A stretch of DNA of 64,000 bases from an uncultured Clostridia bacterium (GCA_945876935.1 CAMCQA010000001.1:84092-148091); one strand, 5' to 3'. Counted from the first letter of the stretch, positions 17,856-27,996 are shown. Made by a program: numbers and translations. The notes: generated from the letters alone by a model not told the origin.

Positions 17856-19817
17856 TTACCAGCTTCCGCCGCCACCGCCACCGAAGCCGCCACCTGAGAA
17901 GCCACCGCCGCCGGAAGATCCTCCTGTCTCTGCAGAAATCTTATTGGCAAGAGATGTTGCGTAGGCTCTTGATGTGCTTGCAGTCAGACTCCTGAATAAG
18001 AAATAATTATAGTAAAAGCCACCACCATACCAGCTAGGTTGAACTGGTGGAATTTCTAGTTTCTCGAAAGTTTTTATCCATTGGTCGCTTAAGCCTAGAA
18101 CGTATGCATAAGGAAGGATATGGAAAAAGTACTCAGGATTTGTATTTAAAAGAGCTTTTAGTCTATCCTTTTCACAAGTTTCTATAAAATGTCTGAAGCC
18201 AATTATTCTGGCTTTAAGACCTAATAACTCCTTAGAGTCAGATAATACTAAAGCTGTCTGCGCAAATAGTCCACTAAATGAGAATAATACAGTTGCTATT
18301 GAAATTAAAATGTAGTTGCTGTAGGCTTCTTTAAATAAGAAGAAAGCAAGTATATTTGATATTGTCATGAAAGTTAGACTGTATATAATGCCAAATTTGT
18401 ATTTCGCTTTGGATAAAACTTCTTTCTTAAGTCTATTTCTTTTGAACCTGATAGGTCCAGAAAAGAAGGTTAGTAAAGAGATAACTCCAAGCCATATTTC
18501 TGTTACCCCACCAGCAATTAAGCTGTTATATAGAGTAAGACCAAATATTAAAGTTGATATTAAGCATAAGAAAAGAGAAAAAGTTCTTCTGCTTCGAGAT
18601 ACAAGCTTATCTCTGTATGTGGCTTCTAAATAAGGTTTTGATGTAGAAACAGCCTCAGCAAAATCAGTTGATTCCTCTGAAGTTATAAAATAATCGTATT
18701 CATCAAATAACCTATTAAAAAGAACGATAGCATAAGTAGGCTCGCTAGGATCTATATCTTTGATTTTTCTGAACTCAAAATCTTCTGGCTCTGTACTTTT
18801 ATCAGAAGAGTTGTTTATAGGTGTTACTTTTAAGTATCCTTTATTTGCAAAGTATATCAGCATAGACGATAGGTCACCACCATCTATCGTACTATCTATA
18901 ACATATCCTATGTCAGCAGGTGGAAGATTATTCGGAGGATAAAACTCTACTGTTGGAGCTGGTAACTTTTCTCTTCCATTTCTAAGTATGATGAATAAAA
19001 ATAAAAGGGTCATAATAGCAAATGAAAAAAGAATAATGTAACTATACATGCCAAAATTATAAGGGTTGACCCATAGACTGCTATCTATTGGAATTTGTAT
19101 AGTTATGCCTTTGTTTGCAGATAAGTTCAAACCTTCTATTTCTGCACTTGTATCGTTTATTTTTCTAAAGTGCAGGTTTGAGACATCTTTTATAGGTATT
19201 TTCGAACCGTAAGAGCCGGTGAATATTTCAGCTTTATCCCAATCTAAAGGAGTGAAGCTGTTTATATTAATTTTGGAATAATTTATATTAGTTGGCCATT
19301 TAGAAGGCAGTAAATCCAGGATAATCATGTTCCCTTCATTATTTTTACCCACTCTGCCAACTAATTGATATTTTATTTGGTAACGTTGAGGACCTATAAC
19401 GTAAGCTGCAGGATCTCCTATTTTTGCGACGAATATCTCTGTAATTGGGAAGGTAAAATCCTTTTCATAAGATGTTTCGTACATATGATTTAGGATATTT
19501 ACATTGCTCACAGAGTATTTGCTTTTATCTATAGGAATATATCTGAATATACCGTGTCTACTATTTATAAAATTGACATCTATAGTTTCCTCAAAATCAA
19601 AAGAATAATTTTCATTGATATTTATATTGACGAGGAAGCTATCAGTAGTGTAGTTATTATCTATTTCATAATCAGCAAAGGACTTTTCTGGAAATGATAA
19701 TAGCAATGTTAATATAAAAGAAAAGCATAAAAAGTATCTGCAGAACTTTGCAGATACTTTTTGTTTTGATGTTTTTTTATTGTTAAAATTGTACTTTAAC
19801 ATTTTCTCTCTCATCAT
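17856..19817 (-). CDS. DUF2207 membrane protein with glycine-rich C-terminus
   Basis: About 653 residues. The long frame opens at 19868 inside lemA. More likely starts are ATGs at 19817, 19814 or 19802; 19817 has GAGG nine bases upstream. A signal sequence (FLCFSFILTLLLSF) leads to an extracellular domain of about 250 residues, a membrane helix around residues 265-290, a cytoplasmic stretch, two more hydrophobic pairs (about 430-465 and 490-530), and a C-terminus ending in Gly/Ser-rich SGGGGFSGGGFGGGGGGSW. This matches the DUF2207 family, of unknown function and often paired with LemA as here. The gene overlaps the lemA 3' end, indicating coupling. Confidence 0.8.
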   Translation of the reverse strand: MMREKMLKYNFNNKKTSKQKVSAKFCRYFLCFSFILTLLLSFPEKSFADYEIDNNYTTDSFLVNININENYSFDFEETIDVNFINSRHGIFRYIPIDKSKYSVSNVNILNHMYETSYEKDFTFPITEIFVAKIGDPAAYVIGPQRYQIKYQLVGRVGKNNEGNMIILDLLPSKWPTNINYSKININSFTPLDWDKAEIFTGSYGSKIPIKDVSNLHFRKINDTSAEIEGLNLSANKGITIQIPIDSSLWVNPYNFGMYSYIILFSFAIMTLLFLFIILRNGREKLPAPTVEFYPPNNLPPADIGYVIDSTIDGGDLSSMLIYFANKGYLKVTPINNSSDKSTEPEDFEFRKIKDIDPSEPTYAIVLFNRLFDEYDYFITSEESTDFAEAVSTSKPYLEATYRDKLVSRSRRTFSLFLCLISTLIFGLTLYNSLIAGGVTEIWLGVISLLTFFSGPIRFKRNRLKKEVLSKAKYKFGIIYSLTFMTISNILAFFLFKEAYSNYILISIATVLFSFSGLFAQTALVLSDSKELLGLKARIIGFRHFIETCEKDRLKALLNTNPEYFFHILPYAYVLGLSDQWIKTFEKLEIPPVQPSWYGGGFYYNYFLFRSLTASTSRAYATSLANKISAETGGSSGGGGFSGGGFGGGGGGSW

Positions 19818-20349
19818 TATCAGAAACCTCAAACATTGGTTTTGATGTGAAGTTGAACATGTTTGCAACTATGCTCGCAGGAAATACTAATATAGCCGTA
19901 TTAAATTGTTTTACTGTTCCGTTATAATACTTTCTGGACATAGCTATATCTTCTTCAACGCTTTTTAGAGAATTCTGTAAATCAATGAAATTCTCATTAG
20001 CTTTTAGATCAGGATATGCTTCAGATACAGCAAATAGTGAACGAAGAGTAGATGTCAATTGATTTTCTGCCTCTAATTTTTCTTCTATACTTGAAGCGTT
20101 AGATATATTATTTCGTGCTTGAATAACTTTTTCTAAAGTTTGTGACTCATGACTTGCGTAGCCTTTAACAGTTTCCACGAGATTTGGTATAAGGTCAAAT
20201 CTTTTCTTTAAGTAGACATCCATAGTTGAAAAAGCTTCTTCAACATTTAATCTTAACTTTATGAAAGAATTATATTTGCTTACCAGCCACAAGCCTATAA
20301 TTCCGATGATAGCTATAATTATAACTAGAGTTATTAATGTGTAGTTCAT
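19783..20349 (-). CDS. lemA: LemA family protein
   Basis: 188 residues. One N-terminal membrane helix (about 4-22) is followed by a helical-bundle domain with LemA landmarks: YNSFIKLRLNVEEAFSTMDV (26-45), KKRFDLIPNLVETVKGY (49-65) and a FNTAILVFPASIVANMF segment near 149-165. LemA proteins are membrane-anchored with a mostly extracytoplasmic N-out bundle and unknown function. GAGGAGG precedes the ATG. It is the first gene of a two-gene - strand unit with the DUF2207 protein. Confidence 0.9.
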   Translation of the reverse strand: MNYTLITLVIIIAIIGIIGLWLVSKYNSFIKLRLNVEEAFSTMDVYLKKRFDLIPNLVETVKGYASHESQTLEKVIQARNNISNASSIEEKLEAENQLTSTLRSLFAVSEAYPDLKANENFIDLQNSLKSVEEDIAMSRKYYNGTVKQFNTAILVFPASIVANMFNFTSKPMFEVSDNDERENVKVQF

Positions 20350-20381
20350 AGTGAATTCCTCCTCATGATATTTTTATAGTA

Positions 20382-20410
20382 ATTATATATTAATAAAATT
20401 GAAATTTAAA
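20382..20410 (-). promoter_or_regulatory. Possible lemA promoter
   Basis: On the - strand, TTTAAA (20410-20405), 17-base spacer, TATAAT (20387-20382), about 33 bases upstream of the lemA ATG. The -35 element is a weak match in AT-rich DNA. Confidence 0.4.
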
Positions 20411-20490
20411 GATACTGAAACTATAAAAATTGTCACTTTAAAAGGATTAGTTTCTATAATGATTATATGAGGGGCAAGAAGTTTATATAA

Positions 20491-20519
20491 TTGAAAAAAC
20501 AATATGCTTGTGTTAAAAT
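20491..20519 (+). promoter_or_regulatory. Promoter for prfA operon
   Basis: TTGAAA (20491-20496), 17-base spacer, TAAAAT (20514-20519) with TG at 20511-20512, and prfA starts 36 bases downstream of the -10. Confidence 0.65.
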
Positions 20520-20555
20520 GAAATGATAAATTAATTGTTATATAAGGAGTTAAGA

Positions 20556-21623
20556 ATGTTTGATAAATTGGCATTTATTTCAGATAAATACAAAGATTTG
20601 ACTGATAAAGTTTCAGATCCAGAAATAATAGCAGATCAGAGCAAATGGCAAAAGTATGCTAAAGAACTTGGCGAGCTTGAGCCTATTGTAAAAAAATATG
20701 AGGAATATAAAAAGACTAAAGATACTATAGTAGAAAGCAAGGAACTTTTGAAAGAAAGTGGAATTGAAGAAGATTTCAGAGAACTTGTTAAAATGGAGCT
20801 GAATGAAGCGGAGTCCAATATAACGGGGATTGAGGAAGAACTTAAAATCCTTCTGCTTCCAAAGGACCCTAATGATGAAAAGAATGTAATTTTAGAAATT
20901 AGAGCTGGAACAGGTGGTGATGAGGCGGCTCTTTTTGGTGCAGATCTTTTGAGAATGTACAGCAGATATGCTGAAAGAAAGGGCTGGAAAACAGAACTTA
21001 TGGAGTTCAGTGAAACAGGTATAGGAGGTCTTAAGGAAGCAATCCTTTTAATAAAAGGTAAGGGCGCATACTCAAGACTTAAATACGAATCAGGCACTCA
21101 TAGAGTACAGAGAGTACCTGAGACAGAATCATCAGGCAGAGTTCACACATCAGCTGCAACTGTGGCAGTACTTCCTGAAGTTGATCAGGTAGAGGTAGAT
21201 TTAAATCCAAACGACGTTAGAGTAGATGTTTATAGATCGTCTGGAAATGGTGGACAATCAGTAAATACAACTGATTCGGCTGTTAGACTTACTCACTTAC
21301 CTACAAATATAGTGGTTACTTGTCAGGATGAAAAATCTCAGATAAAGAATAAGGAAAAAGCTTTTAAGGTATTGGCTGCAAGACTATATGACCTTAAAAT
21401 GCAAGAACAGACTGATGAAATTTCTCAGCAGAGAAAAAGTCAGGTAGGATCTGGAGATAGATCTGAAAGAATAAGAACATATAACTTCCCTCAAGGAAGA
21501 GTTTCTGAACATAGAACAGGAGTAACTTTATATAAGTTGGATTATTTCTTAGATGGAGATCTGGATGAGATAATAGACGGACTTATAACTTCTGATCAAG
21601 CTGAAAAAATGAAAGACTTTTAA
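20556..21623 (+). CDS. prfA: Peptide chain release factor 1
   Basis: 355 residues from ATG 20556, which has ATAAGGAG upstream; the in-frame TTG 20535 would include that ribosome-binding site and is rejected. The catalytic GGQ lies at 232-234 ([12 protein letters not shown]). RF1-type segment [20 protein letters not shown] precedes it. RF1 recognises UAA and UAG and releases the nascent peptide. tsaC follows after 7 bases, the common Bacillota prfA-tsaC neighbourhood, though no prmC gene lies between them here. Confidence 0.95.
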   Translation: MFDKLAFISDKYKDLTDKVSDPEIIADQSKWQKYAKELGELEPIVKKYEEYKKTKDTIVESKELLKESGIEEDFRELVKMELNEAESNITGIEEELKILLLPKDPNDEKNVILEIRAGTGGDEAALFGADLLRMYSRYAERKGWKTELMEFSETGIGGLKEAILLIKGKGAYSRLKYESGTHRVQRVPETESSGRVHTSAATVAVLPEVDQVEVDLNPNDVRVDVYRSSGNGGQSVNTTDSAVRLTHLPTNIVVTCQDEKSQIKNKEKAFKVLAARLYDLKMQEQTDEISQQRKSQVGSGDRSERIRTYNFPQGRVSEHRTGVTLYKLDYFLDGDLDEIIDGLITSDQAEKMKDF

Positions 21624-21630
21624 AGATATC

Positions 21631-22635
21631 ATGGATAAATCAATATTAGATACAAAACTCTTAACTAATGAGGATGAAGATTTAAGATTTGCTGGAAGAC
21701 TTTTAGCAGAAGGAAAAGTTGTAGCTTTTCCTACAGAGACTGTTTATGGTCTAGGTGCAAATGCTTTAGATGCAGAAGCTGTAAAGAAAGTTTATGAAGC
21801 TAAAGGAAGACCTAGTGACAATCCTATGATAGTTCATATTTCAGATATTCATCAGGCTAGAAGTCTTTGGAGCGTTAAATCCGAAATTGCTGAGAAACTT
21901 ATGGAGGCATACTGGCCAGGTCCGTTAACGATAGTGATGAAGTCTTCTGATATAGTTCCTCTTGAAACGAGGGGAGGCCTTGATACTGTGGCTGTCAGAA
22001 TGCCTGCAGAGAATGATGCTTTAAAGCTTATAGATTTTGCTAAGGTTCCTATAGCGGCACCTAGTGCAAATATATCTGGACGACCTAGCCCAACAAAGTA
22101 TGAACATGTCATAGAGGATATGAACGGAAAAGTTTCTGCAATTGTAAAAGGTAGAGATTGTAAGATAGGTATAGAATCTACAGTTGTTCTTGTAGAGCAT
22201 GATAAAATCCTTCTTCTTAGACCGGGCTTTATAACTCCTGATGAAATGATGAATGTGACGGGATGTGAAGTAGATATTATAGCATCGGATATAGAGTCAC
22301 AAAGTTCTAAAGCACCACTATCTCCGGGGATGAAGTATAAGCACTATGCCCCTAAAGCAGAGATGACTATCTTTAGAGGAGATAGAAAAAAGGTTTCACA
22401 GGTTATTAATGAACGAAAACATATACTGGAAGAAGATGGCTATAAGGTTGGAATAATTGACTTTTCATCTGATGATATGAGCTATGCTGCACAAAATTTA
22501 TTTGCTAAGCTTAGAGATATGGATAACTTAGAAGTTGATTACATATTGGCAACAGGTTTACCGGAGGAAAACCTTGGTATGGCTGTAATGAACAGGATGA
22601 TTAAATCAGCAGGATACAAAATTGAGGATGTTTAA
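21631..22635 (+). CDS. tsaC: Threonylcarbamoyl-AMP synthase, Sua5 form
   Basis: 334 residues. The N-terminal YrdC/TsaC domain (1-210) has the substrate-pocket segments PTETVYGLG (34-42), KGRPSDNPMIVH (58-69) and SANISGRPSPT. The C-terminal Sua5 domain follows a linker, SPGMKYKHYAPK (about 232-243). It makes threonylcarbamoyl-AMP from threonine, bicarbonate and ATP for the t6A37 modification of ANN-decoding tRNAs. The ribosome-binding site is weak, so translation may be coupled to prfA. Confidence 0.92.
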   Translation: MDKSILDTKLLTNEDEDLRFAGRLLAEGKVVAFPTETVYGLGANALDAEAVKKVYEAKGRPSDNPMIVHISDIHQARSLWSVKSEIAEKLMEAYWPGPLTIVMKSSDIVPLETRGGLDTVAVRMPAENDALKLIDFAKVPIAAPSANISGRPSPTKYEHVIEDMNGKVSAIVKGRDCKIGIESTVVLVEHDKILLLRPGFITPDEMMNVTGCEVDIIASDIESQSSKAPLSPGMKYKHYAPKAEMTIFRGDRKKVSQVINERKHILEEDGYKVGIIDFSSDDMSYAAQNLFAKLRDMDNLEVDYILATGLPEENLGMAVMNRMIKSAGYKIEDV

Positions 22636-22676
22636 TATATTTGATATTATTTCGATATAATTTATTTTATTTAAGA

Positions 22677-22704
22677 TATAATGTGTTTATACTGTGGTAT
22701 AAAC
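22677..22704 (+). promoter_or_regulatory. -10 element with palindromic operator upstream of rpiB
   Basis: TATAAT (22677-22682) is followed after two bases by a perfect palindrome, GTTTATAC (22685-22692), spacer TGTG, GTATAAAC (22697-22704). It covers the expected transcription start, a position typical of repressor operators. A 5' UTR hairpin is the alternative. No good -35 element is visible. Confidence 0.5.
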
Positions 22705-22717
22705 GAGAGGAAGGGTT

Positions 22718-23152
22718 ATGAAAAAAGTAGCAATTGCTTGTGACCATGGTGGATTCAAGCTAAAAAATGAAATTCTAAAACATTTAGAAAAAAAGAACTA
22801 TGAAATTATAAACCTTGGTACAGACAGTGAGGAGTCTGTAGATTACCCAGACTATGGTAGACGCTGTGCGGAAACTGTAGCGAGAGGAGAAGCTGATACA
22901 GGGATAGTTGTATGTGGAACAGGCATAGGCATTTCTATAGCAGCAAACAAAGTTAAAGGCATTAGATGTGGTCTTTGCACTTCAAGAGAAATGGCTGAAT
23001 TAACAAGACTTCATAATGATGCAAATGTATTAGCCCTAGGAGGAAGAATTCTAAGGGTGGAAGAGGCTCTAGAGATTGTTGATGTATTTTTGAACACTGA
23101 GTTTGAGGGTGGACGTCATCAGCGAAGAGTAGATGCTCTAGATAATTATTAA
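22718..23152 (+). CDS. rpiB: Ribose-5-phosphate isomerase B
   Basis: 144 residues. RpiB/LacAB family motifs: CDHGGFKLK (8-16), the catalytic-cysteine region VVCGTGIGISIAANKVKG (about 65-82), and RLHNDANVLALGGR. It interconverts ribose-5-P and ribulose-5-P. Linkage to upp and pckG suggests pentose-phosphate and nucleotide salvage grouping. GAGGAAGG precedes the ATG, and an upstream palindrome may regulate it. Confidence 0.92.
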   Translation: MKKVAIACDHGGFKLKNEILKHLEKKNYEIINLGTDSEESVDYPDYGRRCAETVARGEADTGIVVCGTGIGISIAANKVKGIRCGLCTSREMAELTRLHNDANVLALGGRILRVEEALEIVDVFLNTEFEGGRHQRRVDALDNY

Positions 23153-23222
23153 ACCAGGATAATTTAAATAATAAATGCAGGAAAAGATAGTATAGTTATT
23201 GAAATTTATGGAAAGGATTGCT

Positions 23223-23852
23223 ATGGGGAAAATATACGTTTTTGATCATCCGTTAATTCAACATAAAACAGCATTGTTGAGACTTAAGGAGACGACTACA
23301 AAAGATTTTAGAGATCTTGCTAGAGAAATTGGTTTATTGATGGGCTTTGAAGCTACAAGAGACCTTCCTTTAAAGAAAATTAAGATAGAAACTCCTATGT
23401 GTGAAACAGAGGTAAATGTTCTTGAAGGAGAAGATGTAGCTATAGTACCTATTTTAAGAGCAGGACTTGGAATGGTTGATGGCATGCTGTCACTTATTCC
23501 GAATGCAAAGGTAGGACACGTAGGTCTTTATAGAGACCCAGAGACACATAAGCCGGTAGAATATTATTGTAAGATGCCTAACGATATTGAGCATAGAAAA
23601 ATATTTGTAGTTGACCCTATGCTTGCAACAGGTGGTTCTGCTATAGATGCGGTTGAGCTAGTTAAGCAGAAAGGTGGAAAAGATATTACATTTATGTGTC
23701 TAATTGCTGCACCAGAAGGTATAGAGGCTCTATCAAAGGCACATCCTGATATCGATATTTTAATAGCAGCAAAGGATGAGAGACTTAATGAAAATGCCTA
23801 TATTTTACCTGGTTTAGGAGATGCAGGCGACAGGTTATATGGAACTAAATAA
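23223..23852 (+). CDS. upp: Uracil phosphoribosyltransferase
   Basis: 209 residues from ATG 23223, preceded by GGAAAGGA; this gives the usual UPRT length, whereas TTG 23199 and ATG 23208 only add a non-conserved lead. The PRPP-binding loop is [12 protein letters not shown] (about 121-132), and a C-terminal [12 protein letters not shown] uracil-binding segment is intact. It converts uracil and PRPP to UMP in pyrimidine salvage. The 3' end carries the ribosome-binding site for pckG. Confidence 0.95.
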   Translation: MGKIYVFDHPLIQHKTALLRLKETTTKDFRDLAREIGLLMGFEATRDLPLKKIKIETPMCETEVNVLEGEDVAIVPILRAGLGMVDGMLSLIPNAKVGHVGLYRDPETHKPVEYYCKMPNDIEHRKIFVVDPMLATGGSAIDAVELVKQKGGKDITFMCLIAAPEGIEALSKAHPDIDILIAAKDERLNENAYILPGLGDAGDRLYGTK

Positions 23853-23865
23853 GGAGGAAAATAAA

Positions 23866-25662
23866 GTGAAAAAGTATGAAATTAAGGAGAACGAGCACAC
23901 GAGTAACAGGATTCTTCTTGATTGGATAAAAGAGGTGGCAGATCTTACTCAGCCAAAGAATATTGTTTGGATTACAGGTGAAGAAGAGCAGCTTGAAGAA
24001 CTTAGACAGGAAGCTCTTTCTACAGGTGAGTTAATAAAACTGAATGAAGAAAAGCTACCGGGATGCTATCTACATAGAAGTCATAAAAATGATGTTGCTA
24101 GAGTAGAAGGCAGAACTTTTATATGTACTACTAAAAAAGGAGATGCTGGTCCAACAAATAATTGGATGGATCCAGATAAAATGCACGATAAGTTAGAAAA
24201 GCTTTACAAGGACTCAATGAAAGGAAAGACTATGTATATTATTCCTTTCTCAATGGGTATAGTAGGATCTCCTTTTGCAAAATATGGAATTGAAATCACT
24301 GATTCTATATATGTTGTTCTAAATATGAACATAATGACGAGAATTGGAAGCAAGGTTTTAGATGATCTTGGAGAAAGTGGAGACTTTACTAAAGGGCTTC
24401 ATGCTCAGGCAGATCTTAATCCTGATGAAAGATATATTGTACATTTCCCAGAGGAAAACTCTATTATGTCAATTAACTCTGGTTATGGCGGAAATGTTCT
24501 TTTAGGTAAAAAATGCCTTTCTTTAAGAATTGCTTCATATATGGGAAGCCAAGAAGGGTGGCTAGCCGAACACATGCTTATTTTGGGTGTTGAAGATCCA
24601 GAAGGAAATAAACATTATATTGCAGGTGCATTTCCTTCAGCTTGTGGAAAGACAAACTTAGCTATGCTTATTCCACCAGAGGGATATCAGAAGGATGGAT
24701 GGAAAGTATCTTGTGTAGGAGATGATATAGCTTGGATAAGAGTTGGTGAAGATGGTAGACTATGGGCTACAAATCCTGAAAATGGATTCTTTGGAGTAGC
24801 ACCAGGAACTAATGAAAAATCTAATCCTAATGCTTTATCAACAACTAAGAAGGATACAATATTTACAAACGTTGCACTTAATGCAGATGATAATACTGTT
24901 TGGTGGGAAAAACTAGATAAAAATCCACCGAAAAATGCTGTAGATTGGACTGGAAAAAAGAGAGATGGTAGTATTCCGAGCGATGAGCCTTTGGCACATC
25001 CAAACTCAAGATTTACTTCTCCTGCTGTAAACTGTCCATCTATTTCAAGAGCATTTCACAGCCCAGAAGGTGTTCCTCTAACAGCAATTATATTTGGTGG
25101 AAGAAGAGCAAAGACAGCCCCTCTTGTTTACCAATCTAAGGATTGGGAGCATGGAGTATTTGTCGGATCTATTATGGCTTCTGAGCAGACAGCTGCTGCT
25201 GATGGAAAAGTAGGAGTTATAAGAAGAGACCCTATGGCTATGCTACCGTTTTGCGGATACAATATGGGAGACTACTGGCAGCACTGGTTAAATATGAAAG
25301 AAAAAGTTGAAAATCCTCCAGCTATATTCAATGTTAACTGGTTTAGAGCTGATGAAGATGGAAACTTTATTTGGCCAGGTTTTGGAGATAATTTAAGAGT
25401 AATAGAATGGATTATCAGAAGAGCTAGAGGTGAGGTTGATGCTAAGCTTACAGAGATTGGATACTTGCCTTTCCCAACAGATATCAATATAGATGCCTGC
25501 GATATAGATTTAGAGAAGCTAGAGAAAATTCTAGATGTAGATAAAGACGGATGGCTAGAAGACATAGAAGATATAAGAGAGTTCTATGGCAAATTTGGTG
25601 ATAGACTACCTAACGAGCTAGTTCGACAGGTTGAGTCTATGGCAAAGAGACTTAAAGGATAA
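23866..25662 (+). CDS. pckG: Phosphoenolpyruvate carboxykinase (GTP)
   Basis: 598 residues from GTG 23866, chosen because AAGGAGG lies 8 bases upstream; the ATG at 23821 inside upp would include 15 non-conserved residues. GTP-type features are the P-loop FPSACGKTN (256-264) with the reactive Cys260, the metal motif GDDIAW, and a FGGRRAKTAPLVYQ segment, unlike the ATP-dependent PckA family. It interconverts oxaloacetate and PEP. In an anaerobe it may run in the carboxylating direction (inference). Confidence 0.94.
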   Translation: MKKYEIKENEHTSNRILLDWIKEVADLTQPKNIVWITGEEEQLEELRQEALSTGELIKLNEEKLPGCYLHRSHKNDVARVEGRTFICTTKKGDAGPTNNWMDPDKMHDKLEKLYKDSMKGKTMYIIPFSMGIVGSPFAKYGIEITDSIYVVLNMNIMTRIGSKVLDDLGESGDFTKGLHAQADLNPDERYIVHFPEENSIMSINSGYGGNVLLGKKCLSLRIASYMGSQEGWLAEHMLILGVEDPEGNKHYIAGAFPSACGKTNLAMLIPPEGYQKDGWKVSCVGDDIAWIRVGEDGRLWATNPENGFFGVAPGTNEKSNPNALSTTKKDTIFTNVALNADDNTVWWEKLDKNPPKNAVDWTGKKRDGSIPSDEPLAHPNSRFTSPAVNCPSISRAFHSPEGVPLTAIIFGGRRAKTAPLVYQSKDWEHGVFVGSIMASEQTAAADGKVGVIRRDPMAMLPFCGYNMGDYWQHWLNMKEKVENPPAIFNVNWFRADEDGNFIWPGFGDNLRVIEWIIRRARGEVDAKLTEIGYLPFPTDINIDACDIDLEKLEKILDVDKDGWLEDIEDIREFYGKFGDRLPNELVRQVESMAKRLKG

Positions 25663-25670
25663 AAATGACA

Positions 25671-25700
25671 AAAAGCTATATCGTAAAGATATAGCTTTTT
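25671..25700 (+). terminator. Rho-independent terminator after pckG
   Basis: AAAAGCTATATC (25671-25682) and GATATAGCTTTT (25688-25699) form a perfect 12-bp stem with loop GTAAA and trailing T residues. Confidence 0.8.
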
Positions 25701-25719
25701 AATTGATTGGGAGAAACTT

Positions 25720-27507
25720 ATGATACATGAGAGACTTAAAAGACTCAGAGAGGAAATGAAAAAAAGAAATATAGATTTTTACTATATTCCTACTGCTGAC
25801 TACCACAACACAGAGAGCGTATCTTCTTATTTTAAATCTAGAGAATATATGAGTGGATTTACAGGTTCAGAAGGAGATCTGCTTGTATCTAGCACTTCGG
25901 CTTGGCTTTGGGTAGATGGCAGATATTACCTTCAAGCAGAAAAGGAGTTAGCTGGCAGCAGCATTATAAAAATGGAAGATGGCGAGCCAGATGTTTTATC
26001 TATAAATCAGCTTTTAAAAGAATATTGTGGAGAAAATTCTATTATTGGCATGGACGGTAAAGTCGTTAGTACAGCCTTTGTAAATGAAATAAAGAAAGAA
26101 CTCTCGTTAAAAGATGAGCAGTTAGCTACGGAAGAGGATTTAGTTGGTATTATTTGGAAAGATAGGCCGAATTTATCAAGAGCTAAAGCAAATTTTATTG
26201 AAGATGCCGGTGAGAACAGTAGAAATAAGCTAACTAGAGTTCAAAATTATTTAAAAGAGAATGATATAGATGCTATTGTATTTAATCAGCTTGATGATAT
26301 TGCATGGCTTACTAATATGAGAGGAAGAGATGTTGAATTTTTCCCAGTTGCTTTTGCTTTTATGATTGTTATGCAAAGAGGGGCTTATTTGTTTATAGAT
26401 GAAAATAAGCTTTCTTATGAAGACAAAGAGAGAGTGATGAATGATAGTATAGCTATACATCCCTATGAAGATTTCAATGAATTTTTGAAAACTATGGATG
26501 CCCGAGTAGTGAGTTTTGATGATAATACCCTAAGTTACTATGCATTTAAGAAGCTAAATGAAAGCGTTAAGAGAAAATTTGTAATCGAGGAGTCTCCAGT
26601 AGTTTTATGGAAGTCTATGAAAAATTCTAAGGAGATAAGAGATACAAAGCAAGCCCATATTAGAGATGGTGTAGCTATGGTAAAATTTTTGCGCTGGCTT
26701 GAAGAAATAGATGACAAAACTATTTTAAGCGAAGTCGATATAGCCAATAAAGTAGATAACCTTAGAAGAGAACAAGAAGGTTTTATAGAGCCAAGTTTCA
26801 GTACCATAGCTGGATATGGAAAAAATGGGGCAATTATACACTATCACCCTCAAAAAGAAAAATGTCTTTCTTTAGAAAATAAAAGTTTCCTTCTTCTAGA
26901 TAGTGGAGGCCAATACTGTGATGGTACTACTGATGTTACTAGAACCATAGCTCTCGGAGAGCTTTCAAAAGAAGAAAAAACCAACTATACAGCTGTTTTA
27001 AGGGCGATGATAAGGCTAAGTAAAGCTAAATTTTTAGAAGGCTGTAGAGGTATTAACCTGGATATTTTGGCAAGAGGGATTTTGTGGGATATGAACCTAG
27101 ACTACAAGCATGGAACAGGTCATGGAGTAGGACATGTTTTAAATGTTCATGAAGGACCTATCGGAATCAGATGGAAGAAAGTTGCCGGCTTAAATGATAT
27201 GGAGATTCTTAGGGAAGGCATGATTTTATCTAATGAACCAGGTGTGTATATAGAAGATGAATACGGCATAAGAATTGAAAATGAACTTCTTGTAGTTAAA
27301 GATATAAAAAACGAATACGGACAGTTCTTAAAGTTTGAAGAGCTAACTTTAATTCCTATAGATAAAAAAGGAATTATTTTAGAAAATATGACAAAAGATG
27401 AAATAGAGTGGTTGAATGATTACCATAAAAGGGTATATAATTCATTAGAGAAATTTTTGTCACAGGAGGAGAAAAATTGGCTTAAGAAGGCCACAAGTCC
27501 TCTATAG
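25720..27507 (+). CDS. pepP: Xaa-Pro aminopeptidase (aminopeptidase P, M24B)
   Basis: 595 residues, the three-domain long form. Two creatinase-like N-terminal domains (about 1-155 and 160-300) precede the pita-bread catalytic domain. All five metal ligands can be placed: Asp394 and Asp405 (LDSGGQYCDGTTD), His468 (HGTGHGVGH), Glu506 (SNEPG) and Glu520 (RIENE). It removes N-terminal residues before proline from peptides in the cytoplasm, feeding amino-acid catabolism. GGGAGAAA precedes the ATG. Confidence 0.93.
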   Translation: MIHERLKRLREEMKKRNIDFYYIPTADYHNTESVSSYFKSREYMSGFTGSEGDLLVSSTSAWLWVDGRYYLQAEKELAGSSIIKMEDGEPDVLSINQLLKEYCGENSIIGMDGKVVSTAFVNEIKKELSLKDEQLATEEDLVGIIWKDRPNLSRAKANFIEDAGENSRNKLTRVQNYLKENDIDAIVFNQLDDIAWLTNMRGRDVEFFPVAFAFMIVMQRGAYLFIDENKLSYEDKERVMNDSIAIHPYEDFNEFLKTMDARVVSFDDNTLSYYAFKKLNESVKRKFVIEESPVVLWKSMKNSKEIRDTKQAHIRDGVAMVKFLRWLEEIDDKTILSEVDIANKVDNLRREQEGFIEPSFSTIAGYGKNGAIIHYHPQKEKCLSLENKSFLLLDSGGQYCDGTTDVTRTIALGELSKEEKTNYTAVLRAMIRLSKAKFLEGCRGINLDILARGILWDMNLDYKHGTGHGVGHVLNVHEGPIGIRWKKVAGLNDMEILREGMILSNEPGVYIEDEYGIRIENELLVVKDIKNEYGQFLKFEELTLIPIDKKGIILENMTKDEIEWLNDYHKRVYNSLEKFLSQEEKNWLKKATSPL

Positions 27508-27543
27508 TTCGGATAAAATAGCTATTATTGAAAGGAGAACAAT

Positions 27544-27915
27544 ATGTTAAAGGAATTTAAAGAGTTTGCTTTTAAAGGTAACGTGATTGATTTAGCAGTC
27601 GGCGTTATCATAGGTGCTGCATTCGGTAAAATCGTATCATCATTAGTAAATGATATATTAATGCCATTAGTTGCACTTTTATTCCCAACAAAGCCAGATT
27701 TCACTACTCTAGCTTGGAATGGAATTAGCTACGGTAACTTCATTCAGGTAACTTTCGACTTCCTAATTACAGCATTTGCTATATTTATGGTAATTAAGCT
27801 GATAATGAAGGCTAAGAAAGAAAAGGTTGAAGAAGTAGTAGAGGCTGCGCCAGAGATTGATGCTAAGGAAGAGCTTCTAAAAGAAATCAGAGATTTACTT
27901 AAAGAAACTAACTAA
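27544..27915 (+). CDS. mscL: Large-conductance mechanosensitive channel
   Basis: 123 residues. The N-terminal amphipathic helix ([19 protein letters not shown]) leads into TM1 (about 13-42), TM2 lies at about 70-95, and a charged C-terminal helix follows. The homopentamer opens under membrane tension to release solutes on osmotic downshock. AAAGGAG precedes the ATG, and a terminator follows. Confidence 0.95.
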   Translation: MLKEFKEFAFKGNVIDLAVGVIIGAAFGKIVSSLVNDILMPLVALLFPTKPDFTTLAWNGISYGNFIQVTFDFLITAFAIFMVIKLIMKAKKEKVEEVVEAAPEIDAKEELLKEIRDLLKETN

Positions 27916-27923
27916 GAATTGGT

Positions 27924-27960
27924 GTAAAAGCTTATACTATGTATAGGCTTTTACTTTTTT
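27924..27960 (+). terminator. Rho-independent terminator after mscL
   Basis: GTAAAAGCTTATAC (27924-27937) and GTATAGGCTTTTAC (27941-27954) form a 14-bp stem with one G-U pair, a 3-base loop and a T-run. Confidence 0.85.
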
Positions 27961-27996
27961 TGATTGAAATTCCTTTTAATGATGAGGTTATAAGAT

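Noticed and set aside
17740..17964. Proline-rich + strand ORF (PPPPPPKPPPEKPPPP-like)
   Set aside because: It is the complement of the glycine-rich C-terminal coding region of the DUF2207 gene on the - strand and begins in a terminator region; no ribosome-binding site.
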